From the NCBI RefSeq assembly GCF_020463795.1, contig NZ_CP080025.1, positions 3,655,501 to 3,719,500 on the forward strand: 64,000 nucleotides of DNA. Reading direction: 5' to 3'. The notes under the pieces are model-generated. The model worked only from the letters and a program-made list of their open reading frames with translations, was not told the origin of the DNA and made no database searches. This document shows, in pieces, positions 1 to 9,130 of this stretch (the first letter of the stretch is position 1; every line of letters starts with the position of its first letter). A program made the translations under genes and the position numbers. Source of the stretch: Echinicola marina. Its GTDB lineage: Bacteria > Bacteroidota > Bacteroidia > Cytophagales > Cyclobacteriaceae.

Positions 1-1
1 G

Positions 2-58
2 GGAGCTGTCAAAATTGAATCTGGACTGAAAAAGAATGTCAAAACTAAATATTATTGA
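2..58 (+). CDS. possible 3' end of an upstream gene (partial)
   Basis: Reading from base 2, an open frame runs 18 codons to a TGA at 56-58 and overlaps the start of the permease gene by 23 bases. The tail is lysine-rich (ending KTKYY), as many cytoplasmic protein ends are. The overlap would fit the compressed layout of this cluster, but 18 codons are too few to identify a product and the frame could be chance. Confidence 0.25.
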   Translation, partial: GAVKIESGLKKNVKTKYY

Positions 59-854
59 GCCTTCAAAAGGTTGGAGGCTAATTGATTTAAATGAATTATG
101 GAGGTATAAGGACCTATTATATTTCCTGACGGTAAGAGGCATTAAGGCCAGGTATGCCCAATCCATTTTAGGGATTGGCTGGGCAATTATCCAACCTCTA
201 TTTACAACTCTGGTGTTTACGGTGGTTTTTGGGAATTTGGCCAAGGTGGATTCGGATGGTATGCCTTATATTCTCTTTTCATACTTGGCTTTATGGCCAT
301 GGAGCTATTTTTCCGGAACCTTGACGGACTCCGCCAATAGCTTGGTGGCCAATGCAGGCATGATTACCAAGGTGTATTTCCCTAGGTTGATTCTGCCGCT
401 ATCAGCCATATTTTCCAAATTATTGGACTTTATGATCTCTTTTGTAATCCTGCTGGGGCTCTTAATCTATTTTCAAGTGTTGCCAGGTTGGGAAATTATT
501 TTCTTACCGGTTTTATTGCTTCAGCTCTTACTGACTTCATTGGGCATTGGTATGATCTTGTCTGCTATGGCGGTACAATACAGGGATGTGAAATATGCCC
601 TGAGTTTTATTGTTCAGCTTCTTCTTTATGCTGCTCCAGTGGTTTACAGTACTATGGCAGTTCCTGAAGTTTGGAGGTTTGTTTATTCACTTAATCCAAT
701 GGTGGGGGTAATAGAAGGCATCAGGGCCATGTTATTGGCCAGAGAAGTTCCCTGGGAATGGGTCTGGCCGGGAAGTTTAGTGTCAATTGGTCTTTTTACC
801 TTTGGCTTATTCTACTTCAGAAAAATGGAAAAAGTCTTTGCGGATGTAGCCTAA
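36..854 (+). CDS. ABC-2 type polysaccharide export permease (Wzm-like)
   Basis: Inner-membrane subunit of an ABC exporter that moves a lipid-linked polysaccharide (O-antigen or capsule type) across the cytoplasmic membrane. The 272 residues match the usual length of Wzm/KpsM-like permeases. The N-terminus has the family pattern, a cytoplasmic stretch (ELWRYKDLLYFLTVRGIKAR) followed by an amphipathic entry (LGIGWAIIQPL), then about six hydrophobic segments. The C-terminus ends FRKMEKVFADVA, also typical. The ATPase partner is at 1800-3029, separated from it by a methyltransferase gene, whereas the two subunits are usually adjacent. The ATG at 36 gives the expected N-terminus. The gene is visibly richer in GC than the methyltransferase that follows. 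Family assignment is secure; the substrate is unknown. Confidence 0.93.
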   Translation: MSKLNIIEPSKGWRLIDLNELWRYKDLLYFLTVRGIKARYAQSILGIGWAIIQPLFTTLVFTVVFGNLAKVDSDGMPYILFSYLALWPWSYFSGTLTDSANSLVANAGMITKVYFPRLILPLSAIFSKLLDFMISFVILLGLLIYFQVLPGWEIIFLPVLLLQLLLTSLGIGMILSAMAVQYRDVKYALSFIVQLLLYAAPVVYSTMAVPEVWRFVYSLNPMVGVIEGIRAMLLAREVPWEWVWPGSLVSIGLFTFGLFYFRKMEKVFADVA

Positions 855-962
855 TATAAATTTAAAGATTGATTTATTTACCTATAATTTAGAATCCAAG
901 GTGCACAATTTCTAAATTATATATTTGTCATTTTATCCCAAATTTCAATTTTGCAAAATAGA

Positions 963-995
963 AGCGTTTTATGTGTCTTGAGAGCTTAAAACGCT
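963..995 (+). other. hairpin in the permease-methyltransferase gap
   Basis: AGCGTTTTA at 963-971 pairs perfectly with TAAAACGCT at 987-995 across a 15-base loop, in the 164-base AT-rich gap after the permease gene. It is followed by TATGATTTTATAAG rather than a clean T run, so it is a poor classical terminator. It might attenuate transcription or mark the join between the GC-richer exporter gene and the AT-rich cassette. Confidence 0.35.
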
Positions 996-1018
996 TATGA
1001 TTTTATAAGCCATTAATA

Positions 1019-1789
1019 ATGATAAAGAATAAATATTTTAAGGAAGTCTTAGATTCAGGTATGGCCGAAAGCGCATCTGGAGAAAAGATTAAGATACATT
1101 CTGGACTTTCCAAAGATGAAATAGAAGCAATTATTCAAATAATTAAGGAAAATGATTTAATTGTAAATACGATTGAAATAGGTTGTGCTTATGGTATCTC
1201 TACTTTAGCTATTTGTGAAGCTTTAGACGATAAAGAAAATGCGTTTCATACTGTTATAGATCCCTTTCAAGAATCTGACTGGAAAGGAGTAGGAATAAAC
1301 AATATTGAAAAAGCTGGATATAAGAAAATAGTTTTTGTTCAGGAATATTCGGAGATAGTTCTTCCTAAACTCCTTAATGACAATAAGCGATATGATTTTG
1401 CACTCATAGACGGTTATCACACATTTGAGCATACATTATTAGATTTTTTCTATTTGGAAAGAATGATAAGACCAGGAGGGATTATTGCAATAGATGATTC
1501 GAACTGGCCGAGTATAAGGAAAGCTATTTCTTATATATTAAATTTTGACAACATAAAATTGGAACGAATTGTTAAGGAGGATGTTGATTTTAAGGAAAAT
1601 TTAAGGGAAAAAACTTTTTTAACTTTAATAAAGGGGATTTATAAATTAATACCCTTTAAAAGAAAAAAATATTTTTTTACTGAAAGAATACATAATCCAC
1701 ATTCATTTGATATAAAGAATTCATCAATGGTTTTTTTAAGAAAGACCCATGATTCTGTTAGACATTGGAAATGGTTTGAGCAATTTTAA
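1019..1789 (+). CDS. class I SAM-dependent methyltransferase (Methyltransf_24-like)
   Basis: Predicted to methylate a sugar or glycan end. Motif I is visible as TIEIGCAYGISTLAI (about residues 51-65), and FALIDGYHTFEHTLLDF followed by MIRPGGIIAIDDS gives the acidic post-motifs of this family. The C-terminal 60 residues are basic and less conserved. The gene is strongly AT-rich and lies between the two exporter genes, an unusual place. Methyltransferases near ABC exporters can cap the non-reducing end of O-antigens to set chain length (known for WbdD-type systems); whether this one does so is inference. The ATG at 1019 follows a 164-base gap. Acceptor unknown. Confidence 0.8.
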   Translation: MIKNKYFKEVLDSGMAESASGEKIKIHSGLSKDEIEAIIQIIKENDLIVNTIEIGCAYGISTLAICEALDDKENAFHTVIDPFQESDWKGVGINNIEKAGYKKIVFVQEYSEIVLPKLLNDNKRYDFALIDGYHTFEHTLLDFFYLERMIRPGGIIAIDDSNWPSIRKAISYILNFDNIKLERIVKEDVDFKENLREKTFLTLIKGIYKLIPFKRKKYFFTERIHNPHSFDIKNSSMVFLRKTHDSVRHWKWFEQF

Positions 1790-1799
1790 TTAAAGAGTT

Positions 1800-3029
1800 T
1801 TGAAGACCGTAATCAAAGTAGAAAACCTTTCTAAACGCTACCGCATCGGGCTTAAAGAAAAGAAAGCGGATACCTTAGCGCAGCAGTTAGTGAATACCAT
1901 CAAATATCCATTTCAGAACTTTCAGCGGATCAAAAACTTAGGCCGCTTTCAGGAGGATCAGGAAGAAGGTGTGCATTGGGCACTGAAAGATGTATCTTTT
2001 GAAGTAAAGGAAGGGGAAGTGTTGGGGATTATAGGGAAGAATGGCGCTGGAAAGTCCACTTTACTAAAAATCCTATCTAAGATCACCGAGCCCACTTCAG
2101 GAAGAATTGAAATCAATGGGCGAATTGCCGCCTTATTGGAAGTGGGGACAGGTTTCCATCCAGAGCTCAGTGGCCGTGAAAATATCTATATGAATGGGAC
2201 CATCTTGGGCATGACCAAAAGGGAGATAGATCATAAGCTGGACGAAATCATTGATTTTTCCGGAGTGGAGAAATATATCGATACCCCTGTCAAGTTTTAT
2301 TCCTCAGGAATGCGGGTGCGCTTGGGCTTCTCAGTAGCCGCCCATCTGGAACCAGAAATATTAGTGATTGATGAAGTATTGGCGGTGGGGGATTTTGAAT
2401 TCCAGAAGAAATGCCTAGGGAAGATGGAGGATGTGAGCAAGAATGAAGGTAGAACGGTGTTATTTGTAAGTCATAATATGGGAGCTGTTCGATCATTATG
2501 CAATGCAGGAATAGTTCTTCAAGATGGATATTTGAAATTTTTGGGAAGTTCTAGGTCTTCATTACAATATTATTTATCGAATAATTTAAAAGTATCTATC
2601 CCTGAACATAATTTTGAATTTTTGAATTTAAAAAACTTTCAAATATCATGTGATGGGAAAGATGATATGAATAATTCAATTCCTCATGACAAGGATTTTC
2701 AAATTTATATACGATTTGAGTCTATTAAAAATATTTCTAATGTTATAATCGCTTTGCTATTAAAAGATAATTTAGACGTAAAAATATCATCCATTCATAT
2801 AAAGCCATTTAATATCAAAGTTGGGAAAAACGAAGTCAGAGTATTTATTAAAGGAGGTTTATTAACTCCAAATTCTTTCAAATGGTTAATAAACATCCAC
2901 GATGAATATGATTCTTATTTGTATTTAGATGGATTAGCTCCATTTAAAATTTTTGATAATGGTAGCACCTTTTATAAATGGGAAAATATTGACTATGGAA
3001 GAGTGTTTTTAAATTATAACTATGAATAA
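1800..3029 (+). CDS. ABC polysaccharide exporter ATP-binding subunit (Wzt-like)
   Basis: ATPase of the export system formed with the permease at 36-854. Walker A is GKNGAGKST (residues 79-87), the signature is YSSGMRVRLGF and Walker B is ILVIDEVLAVGD. At 409 residues it is longer than a bare KpsT-type ATPase; the extra ~160 C-terminal residues match the place of the Wzt carbohydrate-binding domain that recognises the modified glycan end. The start is TTG at 1800, giving the normal family N-terminus MKTVIKVENLSKRY; no in-frame ATG precedes it. Codons 1 to about 226 are GC-richer and the C-terminal part is strongly AT-rich, so the substrate domain looks exchanged. The 3' end overlaps the next gene by 8 bases. 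Confidence 0.93.
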   Translation: MKTVIKVENLSKRYRIGLKEKKADTLAQQLVNTIKYPFQNFQRIKNLGRFQEDQEEGVHWALKDVSFEVKEGEVLGIIGKNGAGKSTLLKILSKITEPTSGRIEINGRIAALLEVGTGFHPELSGRENIYMNGTILGMTKREIDHKLDEIIDFSGVEKYIDTPVKFYSSGMRVRLGFSVAAHLEPEILVIDEVLAVGDFEFQKKCLGKMEDVSKNEGRTVLFVSHNMGAVRSLCNAGIVLQDGYLKFLGSSRSSLQYYLSNNLKVSIPEHNFEFLNLKNFQISCDGKDDMNNSIPHDKDFQIYIRFESIKNISNVIIALLLKDNLDVKISSIHIKPFNIKVGKNEVRVFIKGGLLTPNSFKWLINIHDEYDSYLYLDGLAPFKIFDNGSTFYKWENIDYGRVFLNYNYE

Positions 3030-3780
3030 TAGAATTGTATTTCCATATAATTGGGTTGGTCATATTCCATTTGCGTTTTATTTAATTGAGAAAACAAAAC
3101 CAAAAATGATAGTGGAACTGGGAACGCATTCGGGTAACTCATTTATTGCATTTTGCGAAGCTTGTAGAATATATAATTCTGATGCAAAACTTTATGCAAT
3201 TGATTTATGGAAGGGGGACAACCATGCAGGTTTTTATGATGAAAATATTTTTGAGGATTTAAAAAAATATGTTGATGAAAATTATTCTGACAATGTTAAG
3301 TTAATAAGAAAAGATTTTAATAGAGCTGTTTTTGATTTTGAAGATGGGTCTATAGATTGCCTTCATATTGATGGCTTACATACTTATGATGCGGTAAAAA
3401 ATGATTTTGAAACATGGTTACCAAAACTTAAAAGCAATGCAGTAGTGCTTTTTCACGATACTGAAGTTTATCGGAAAGATTTTGGTGTTCATAGGTATTG
3501 GAAAGAACTTATAAAGACGTACAAATTAAATTTCAATTTTAGACATTCTAATGGTTTAGGAATTATAATTCTTAAAGAAAATTTTGAAAATAACTTCATT
3601 TCTGAGTTGAGAAATAGTAGCTGGCTCAGTTCCTTTTTTGAAGATTATGGAAATAAATTAATAGAGTTTAATTCCTTGAAAGACTCCTACAATAAAATAA
3701 AATTAAATTATGAGACAAGTATTAGTTTTAGATTTAGAATTATACTTCGTAAAATTAAAAATAAGGTTTTAAACAAATAA
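3022..3780 (+). CDS. class I SAM-dependent methyltransferase
   Basis: A second methyltransferase of the same broad type as 1019-1789. Motif I reads MIVELGTHSGNSFIAF (about residues 29-44), and CLHIDGLHTYDAVKNDF plus VVLFHDTEVY give the acidic-residue motifs. The 252 residues are typical. The gene starts with ATG inside the end of the ATPase gene (8-base overlap), so translation is probably coupled and the enzyme may act on the glycan recognised by the exporter. It is strongly AT-rich. Methylation of a sugar is the likely reaction; the exact acceptor cannot be read from sequence. Confidence 0.78.
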   Translation: MNNRIVFPYNWVGHIPFAFYLIEKTKPKMIVELGTHSGNSFIAFCEACRIYNSDAKLYAIDLWKGDNHAGFYDENIFEDLKKYVDENYSDNVKLIRKDFNRAVFDFEDGSIDCLHIDGLHTYDAVKNDFETWLPKLKSNAVVLFHDTEVYRKDFGVHRYWKELIKTYKLNFNFRHSNGLGIIILKENFENNFISELRNSSWLSSFFEDYGNKLIEFNSLKDSYNKIKLNYETSISFRFRIILRKIKNKVLNK

Positions 3781-3789
3781 ATATACAAC

Positions 3790-4659
3790 TTGAATTCAGT
3801 AAAAGTTTCTATATGTATACCAATATATAATGGGGAAGAATATTTATGTGAATGTTTGTCTTCAGTAAAAAATCAAACTTTTAAAGATTTCGAACTTATC
3901 ATTTCAGATGACAAATCAACAGATTCGTCATTAAAGATTGTTCAGGGATTTCTTCGTAAAAACCCTTGGATAAAGAATAAAATTTTTTTCAACAATACAA
4001 GAGGTATCGGGTCAAATTGGAATAACTGTTTGAGAAATGTCTCTGGAGAATATATAAAATTTTTATTTCAAGATGATATATTAGAGCCAAATTGCCTTGA
4101 TCAAATGGTTAGTTATTTGGATGCAAATGCAGAGGTTGGTATGGTGGGATGCTTAAGAAGGATAATTTGTCATGATGGGGATTCTGAATATTATAGTAAT
4201 TGGATTGAAAATTATTCTGATTTACAACAAACATTAAGGAATACAGAAATTGGTAATTTTAGGATTTCTTATTCACTTTTTAAATCCTCTCTTTTTTTTC
4301 AGGAACCAAAGAATAAAGTCGGTGAGCCTTCATCAGTAATGTTTAGAAAAAAAATAATTAAGGAGGTAGGATTTTTTCGAGAAAATCTAAATCAATCATT
4401 AGATTACGAATATTGGTATAGAATATTAAAGGTTTCAGATATTATTATATTAGATTCTACCTTAATTGGATTTAGGCTGCATAAAAATCAAGCTAGTAAT
4501 AAAAATTCCTCGAATTCTAAATTGGAACTAAAAAGCCTTAATAGGCTTTATTTATTAAACCATTTTTGGGATTTTAGTTTTAGAAATAAGATTGAAATAA
4601 TTTTGAGAAGTTATCCAATAGTTCAAAAAATGATTCGACGGATTAAACGGTTTTTTTGA
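3790..4659 (+). CDS. glycosyltransferase family 2
   Basis: GT-A fold sugar transferase expected to work at the inner face of the membrane. The N-terminus VSICIPIYNGEEYLCEC and the nucleotide-binding ELIISDDKSTDSS are diagnostic, and FLFQDDILEPN provides the metal-binding DxD-like motif. The 289 residues fit a single-domain GT2. Start is TTG at 3790, nine bases after the previous stop; it gives a normal GT2 start (MNSVKVSICIPIYN) and no ATG is available upstream. AT-rich like its neighbours. Donor and acceptor unknown. Confidence 0.88.
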   Translation: MNSVKVSICIPIYNGEEYLCECLSSVKNQTFKDFELIISDDKSTDSSLKIVQGFLRKNPWIKNKIFFNNTRGIGSNWNNCLRNVSGEYIKFLFQDDILEPNCLDQMVSYLDANAEVGMVGCLRRIICHDGDSEYYSNWIENYSDLQQTLRNTEIGNFRISYSLFKSSLFFQEPKNKVGEPSSVMFRKKIIKEVGFFRENLNQSLDYEYWYRILKVSDIIILDSTLIGFRLHKNQASNKNSSNSKLELKSLNRLYLLNHFWDFSFRNKIEIILRSYPIVQKMIRRIKRFF

Positions 4660-4694
4660 TATTAAATAATATTAGTTTTCTTCTTTTTGAAAAA

Positions 4695-5618
4695 ATGAAA
4701 AAGGTTTTATCAATAGTAGTAACATATAACGGGGAAAAGTGGATTGAAAATTGCATATTTTCAATTTTAAATTCTATATATCCCGTTGAAATCATAGTAA
4801 TTGATAATAATTCAAATGATTGTACTTGCGATATTATCTTAGAGAATTTTCCTGAAATTAATTTAATAAGGAATAAAGAGAATTTAGGTTTTGGGAAGGC
4901 AAATAATATTGGGATGAAATACGCTATAGAACAAAACTATGATTACGTATTTTTATTAAATCAAGATGCAACGGTTGAAAGTATCACACTTGAGAAATTG
5001 ATTAATACTGCTAATAATAATCAAGAATATGCAATTTTAAGTCCAATTCAATTGGATGGTCAAGGGAAAAGGATCGATCTTAAGTTTTCTAATTATATAA
5101 TTGAAATTAAGTGTGATAATTTATTTTCAGACCTAATTAAGGGAAATAAGCTTAAAAATGTTTATCCATTACCCTATGTGAATGCAGCAGCTTGGTTAAT
5201 TCCAGTAAATATCATAAAATTAATTGGAGGATTTGATCCTATATTTTTTCATTATGGTGAGGATGAGAATTATTGTCATAGATTAAGATATCATGGATAT
5301 AAAATTGGTGTTGTCCCTTCTGCATTTATTTATCACGATAGAGAACAACTTTTTATAAATGAGGATAAATATGAAAATGTCAAATTGTTTGAAAAATATA
5401 TCAAAATTAAGTGTGGGGATATTAATAAACCACTAGAACCAATGATAAATGCAGAATTTAAAGAACTTAAAAGAAAATTACTTATTTCTTTTTTTGCCTT
5501 AAGAGCTTCCAGTTTTATAAAATGGATAAAAACATTTCTCATTTTAAGATCATTAAAGGTGCAGGTGGAAGATTCCCGAATAAAAAATAAAGTAAAAGGA
5601 AACAATTATCTTAATTGA
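4695..5618 (+). CDS. glycosyltransferase family 2, rhamnosyltransferase-like
   Basis: GT2 enzyme with the N-terminal pattern VVTYNGEKWIENC and EIIVIDNNSNDCT, the acceptor/metal motif FLLNQDATVE and the later GEDENYCHRLRYHGYKIG, a pattern common in rhamnosyltransferase-like GT2 proteins. The frame is open from a TTG at 4656 that overlaps the previous gene, but the ATG at 4695 (MKKVLSIVVTYN) matches the usual family start better and is preferred; it gives 307 residues. The 3' end overlaps the next gene by four bases. The specific sugar is not determinable. Confidence 0.87.
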   Translation: MKKVLSIVVTYNGEKWIENCIFSILNSIYPVEIIVIDNNSNDCTCDIILENFPEINLIRNKENLGFGKANNIGMKYAIEQNYDYVFLLNQDATVESITLEKLINTANNNQEYAILSPIQLDGQGKRIDLKFSNYIIEIKCDNLFSDLIKGNKLKNVYPLPYVNAAAWLIPVNIIKLIGGFDPIFFHYGEDENYCHRLRYHGYKIGVVPSAFIYHDREQLFINEDKYENVKLFEKYIKIKCGDINKPLEPMINAEFKELKRKLLISFFALRASSFIKWIKTFLILRSLKVQVEDSRIKNKVKGNNYLN

Positions 5619-6559
5619 AAACCCCGTTAGTATCTATTCTTGTACCCAACTATAATAAAGCTCCCTATCTAAAGGAATCTTTAGATTCGGTATTGGCCCA
5701 AACTTATAAAAACTGGGAATGTATTATTGTAGATGATCATAGTACGGATAGCTCCTGGGAAATCTTAGAGGAATATGTAGCAAAGGATAAACGATTTAAA
5801 GTTTATAAAAGGCCAGATAATCGAAAAAAAGGAGGGAATGCAGCAAGGAATTATGCCTTTGAGATGGCCCAAGGGGAATATATAAATTGGTTTGATTCAG
5901 ATGATGTTTTAGATGAAAACTTTTTGTTTTTTAAGGTAGCTTCCTTCTTCAATCATCAATATAAATTTGATTTCATTATTAGTAATATTCATCAAATTGA
6001 TGATAATAATTATAAACTGCCTGTCTTTGAAAGGTTAGATTATGAAAATTTAAATAGAAACTTACCTCTTGATTATATTAAAGGTAGTTTTTGGATTCAA
6101 ACCGCACAGCCATTATTCAAAAAGGAATATTTATTGAATTTTGATATATTATTTAATGAGAACTTAAAAAAAGGTCAAGAGGCTGAATTTTTTACAAGAT
6201 TATTTTTACAAAATCCTAGGTTTATTTTTGAAGAGAAATCTATCGTTTACTGGAGATTGGCTCAAGGATCAATTACAAATAGCCATTTTAAATTACAGAC
6301 TAAATACCAATACCTAATAAGTTATCTCAGTTATAAATTGATTTTTAAAAATTTTAAAAAGATAAAAGGGAAGGTAAATAAGACTGAAAAATTATTTTTC
6401 AGAAATGTATTTAATGATATGCTTTTATTCCTTCCGTTATCTTCAAAACAGTTTTGGGATCTGTTTTATTTTGGAACTGTAAATAATCTTTTTAAGGGTA
6501 GATTTCAAGGTATCAAAATATTAGGTATTCGATTTTTGAAAGGAGTAAAGCTAATATGA
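5615..6559 (+). CDS. glycosyltransferase family 2
   Basis: GT2 enzyme, 314 residues. LVSILVPNYNKAPYLKESLD and CIIVDDHSTDSSWEI mark the nucleotide-sugar binding half, and WFDSDDVLDENF is the metal-binding motif. The TTG start at 5615 overlaps the TGA of the previous gene (TTGA) and yields the expected N-terminus MKTPLVSILVPNYN, so translation is probably coupled by re-initiation. The 3' end overlaps the next gene by four bases (ATGA). The C-terminal third is basic, suggesting peripheral membrane association. Confidence 0.88.
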   Translation: MKTPLVSILVPNYNKAPYLKESLDSVLAQTYKNWECIIVDDHSTDSSWEILEEYVAKDKRFKVYKRPDNRKKGGNAARNYAFEMAQGEYINWFDSDDVLDENFLFFKVASFFNHQYKFDFIISNIHQIDDNNYKLPVFERLDYENLNRNLPLDYIKGSFWIQTAQPLFKKEYLLNFDILFNENLKKGQEAEFFTRLFLQNPRFIFEEKSIVYWRLAQGSITNSHFKLQTKYQYLISYLSYKLIFKNFKKIKGKVNKTEKLFFRNVFNDMLLFLPLSSKQFWDLFYFGTVNNLFKGRFQGIKILGIRFLKGVKLI

Positions 6560-7317
6560 TTCCTGAAATCATTCATTATTGTTGGTTCGGACAAGGTGAG
6601 ATGTCAGCTTTAGAATTGAATTGTATAGAAAGCTGGAAAAAGCATTTACCAGATTATCAGATAAGACGTTGGGATGAGAGCAATTTTGATATAAGGTTAT
6701 GCGATTTTACTAAGGAAGCTTATCGTTTAAATAAGTTTGCTTTTGTATCTGATGTATGCCGGCTGTTTGCCCTTTACCATGAGGGTGGTATTTATTTGGA
6801 TACTGATATGCTATTGCTAAAATCATTAGATGATTTGAGACATCATAAGTTCTTTTTAGGGGAAGAAAAGAAAGGACAAATTAATGCCGCTATAATCGGT
6901 GCGGAGAAAAATAATGCTATCATAGGAAATTTGTTGGGAGGGTACAAGCAAATAAAATTTGATCACCAAGCTCCATTGGATATTCCTCATTATTTGACCA
7001 TACGCTTAAGTGAAGAAGAAAAAGCCAAAGCCTCCTCACCGGAATATTTTTATCCTTTGCCCTATACCAAGAGAGGGGAAGATTACCTTCCGTATTTAAC
7101 TGAAAAATCATATACAGTACATCTATGGAACCATAGCTGGAAAAATGAATGGGATTACCTGCATGACAAGGATTTTAGAATGGCTGTATATAGTTATTGG
7201 AAAAGACTTATGAAGAAGCCTGCATCCCTAATTCAGGATGCATTTATAAAAGACTTTTCCAAATACCTGTTGGCAGATAAACTGGGGCCAATTTATAGGT
7301 GGTATAAAAAGAGATAG
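6556..7317 (+). CDS. GT32-like glycosyltransferase (DXD sugar-binding region)
   Basis: Probable capsule/LPS glycosyltransferase of the Gly_transf_sug (OCH1-like, GT32) group. The N-terminus IPEIIHYCWFGQGEM and the tract FVSDVCRLFALYHEGGIYL followed by DTDMLLLKSLD are typical; the DTD is the metal/nucleotide-sugar motif. LWNHSWKNEW near the C-terminus fits the family's conserved histidine-tryptophan end. Length 253 is normal. The ATG overlaps the previous stop (ATGA), and the next gene follows two bases after the stop. Confidence 0.88.
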   Translation: MIPEIIHYCWFGQGEMSALELNCIESWKKHLPDYQIRRWDESNFDIRLCDFTKEAYRLNKFAFVSDVCRLFALYHEGGIYLDTDMLLLKSLDDLRHHKFFLGEEKKGQINAAIIGAEKNNAIIGNLLGGYKQIKFDHQAPLDIPHYLTIRLSEEEKAKASSPEYFYPLPYTKRGEDYLPYLTEKSYTVHLWNHSWKNEWDYLHDKDFRMAVYSYWKRLMKKPASLIQDAFIKDFSKYLLADKLGPIYRWYKKR

Positions 7318-7319
7318 GG

Positions 7320-8237
7320 ATGCAGAGGATACTTAATCAGTTTCAGACCATTTTACCAATATTAGGAGATTTGGAAGGTGAACTAATCGTACTATCTACT
7401 TATTTTTCTTCTAAGCAAGACCCAGTTAGGGGAGGTTTCCAGAAAGAAAATGACTTTGAATATATCCAGCATTGGTATGAAAGTGTGAAGGAACATGGTC
7501 TAAAAGCAGTGGTCTTTTATGATCAATTGAGCGAAGCATTTTTAGAAACATATCAGACACAGCATATCCGTTTTGTCAAATGCCAATTGGGAAAGATGTC
7601 CTTAAATGATGAGCGCTTCTTTGTATTTTATGAGTTTGTACAAAAGCTCCCTGATAATTGCTTTGTATTGACTACAGATATCAATGATGTGATTATTAAT
7701 AAAAACCCTTTACCTTTTTTTATGTCCAATCCCGAGCGATTAAATATTGGAAGAGGAAATAGACGTGTATGGAAAAATGGGATATGGACTTTAAAAGCAT
7801 TAAAGTACTTTAATGACAGGTTTTTAGATAATATGGCAGTAAGCTTTTTTTTCTATCCAGTGTTTAATCCAGGTACTATTGGTGGTAGAAAGCAAGAGGT
7901 CGCAGAATTACTGAAAAGAATGGTAAGTATTTTCGAAAATCTAGCCGATGACCAAAACTATGATATGCAAGTCTTTAATTATATCATCAAAGAACATTAC
8001 TATCCTCAATCTGGAAAGTATGATAGCTGGATGAGCTTTTCACTAGCATGGTATTATTATTATTATAGTTACAGGATGAGAAGAAAATTAGAAAGAAATT
8101 ATATTAAGAGTAAATATGATATTGCTACCTATGAGGAATCTATTGAAAGGAATGATAAGATTTATGCTGGGTTTCCATTTGTCAGTATGTTTAGTTGGTA
8201 TGAAAAAAAAACAAGCGCTTATCTGATTCATAAATGA
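7320..8237 (+). CDS. unassigned protein, candidate GT-A-like glycosyltransferase
   Basis: I do not recognise the family with certainty. The 305 residues show no signal peptide or membrane segment. CFVLTTDINDVIINKNPLPF resembles a DxD region, and VFNPGTIGGRKQEVAELLKR followed by DDQNYDMQVFNYI resembles the conserved acceptor-side blocks of GT-A enzymes that act on nucleotide sugars. It sits between a GT32-like gene (two bases upstream) and an FkbM methyltransferase (four-base ATGA overlap), so a role in building or decorating the same glycan is likely. It could also be a non-catalytic accessory protein. Confidence 0.55.
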   Translation: MQRILNQFQTILPILGDLEGELIVLSTYFSSKQDPVRGGFQKENDFEYIQHWYESVKEHGLKAVVFYDQLSEAFLETYQTQHIRFVKCQLGKMSLNDERFFVFYEFVQKLPDNCFVLTTDINDVIINKNPLPFFMSNPERLNIGRGNRRVWKNGIWTLKALKYFNDRFLDNMAVSFFFYPVFNPGTIGGRKQEVAELLKRMVSIFENLADDQNYDMQVFNYIIKEHYYPQSGKYDSWMSFSLAWYYYYYSYRMRRKLERNYIKSKYDIATYEESIERNDKIYAGFPFVSMFSWYEKKTSAYLIHK

Positions 8238-9130
8238 ATAAATTAAAGGAATATTATCATCACAACTTAGCTCGGCCAGTTTATCAATTATTAAAGCCTT
8301 TACAGCCAATTTTAGGCCTAAAGAAACGAACCTTTATTGATAAGTTTAGGGTAAGAACAAAAGATGGGATCGGATTCTGGTTATATAATAATGCCTTTTA
8401 TTGGGAGACTGAAATTTTTTGGCAAGGATTTGATAAAATCAATTGGGAAAAGAAAACAAGGTCTATTTGGGCTGAATTGAGTAAAAAATCATCGACTATT
8501 CTGGATATAGGAGCTAATACTGGAATATTTTCAATGTTGGCCCAAGCATATAATTCAGATGCGCAAATTTTTGCTTTTGAACCCCAACCCAATATTTATA
8601 AGGTTTTAAAATTAAACAGTGAAGTCAATGGTTTTCAAGTTAATTGTATTCAGTTAGCTCTTTCTGATTCCAATGGAAGTCTTCCTTTTTATAATACGGG
8701 ATTCTCAACCTTCGAGGCAAATAATACTACACATGGTAGCTTAAATAAGGAATGGAGGACGGAAAAACAACAATCTATAATGGTTAAGGTAAGTCGCTTA
8801 GATCAGTTTTTGGAGGATAAAAACATCGAAAAAGTGGATCTGGTGAAAATAGATGTGGAAACCTTGGAATATGAAGTCCTATTAGGTTATGGGGAAAGAT
8901 TATGGAGGGATAGACCTACAATTATTCTGGAGGTCCAAAGTAAGGAAATAGGAGAGAAATTGGAGAATTTATTCAATGATAAGGATTATAAATTTTATTG
9001 GATTAATGAAAATAGTGGGATTGAACCAATCATTAAGCTAGGTGAAAATACTGATCAGAATAACCTGAACTATTTAATGAGCCCAAAAGAAAAGGCTGCA
9101 GAAATAGAAAAATATGGTGGTATTGGATAA
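8234..9130 (+). CDS. FkbM family methyltransferase
   Basis: SAM-dependent O-methyltransferase of the FkbM family, often found in polysaccharide clusters. Motif I is TILDIGANTGIFSMLA, followed by IFAFEPQPNIYKVLKLN, and the FkbM signature VDLVKIDVETLEYEVLLGYG is present. The 298 residues include an N-terminal extension of about 75 residues before the catalytic core. The ATG overlaps the previous stop. The 3' end overlaps the following GT4 gene by 17 bases, so the two are likely made together. Probable methylation of a sugar hydroxyl; acceptor unknown. Confidence 0.88.
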   Translation: MNKLKEYYHHNLARPVYQLLKPLQPILGLKKRTFIDKFRVRTKDGIGFWLYNNAFYWETEIFWQGFDKINWEKKTRSIWAELSKKSSTILDIGANTGIFSMLAQAYNSDAQIFAFEPQPNIYKVLKLNSEVNGFQVNCIQLALSDSNGSLPFYNTGFSTFEANNTTHGSLNKEWRTEKQQSIMVKVSRLDQFLEDKNIEKVDLVKIDVETLEYEVLLGYGERLWRDRPTIILEVQSKEIGEKLENLFNDKDYKFYWINENSGIEPIIKLGENTDQNNLNYLMSPKEKAAEIEKYGGIG

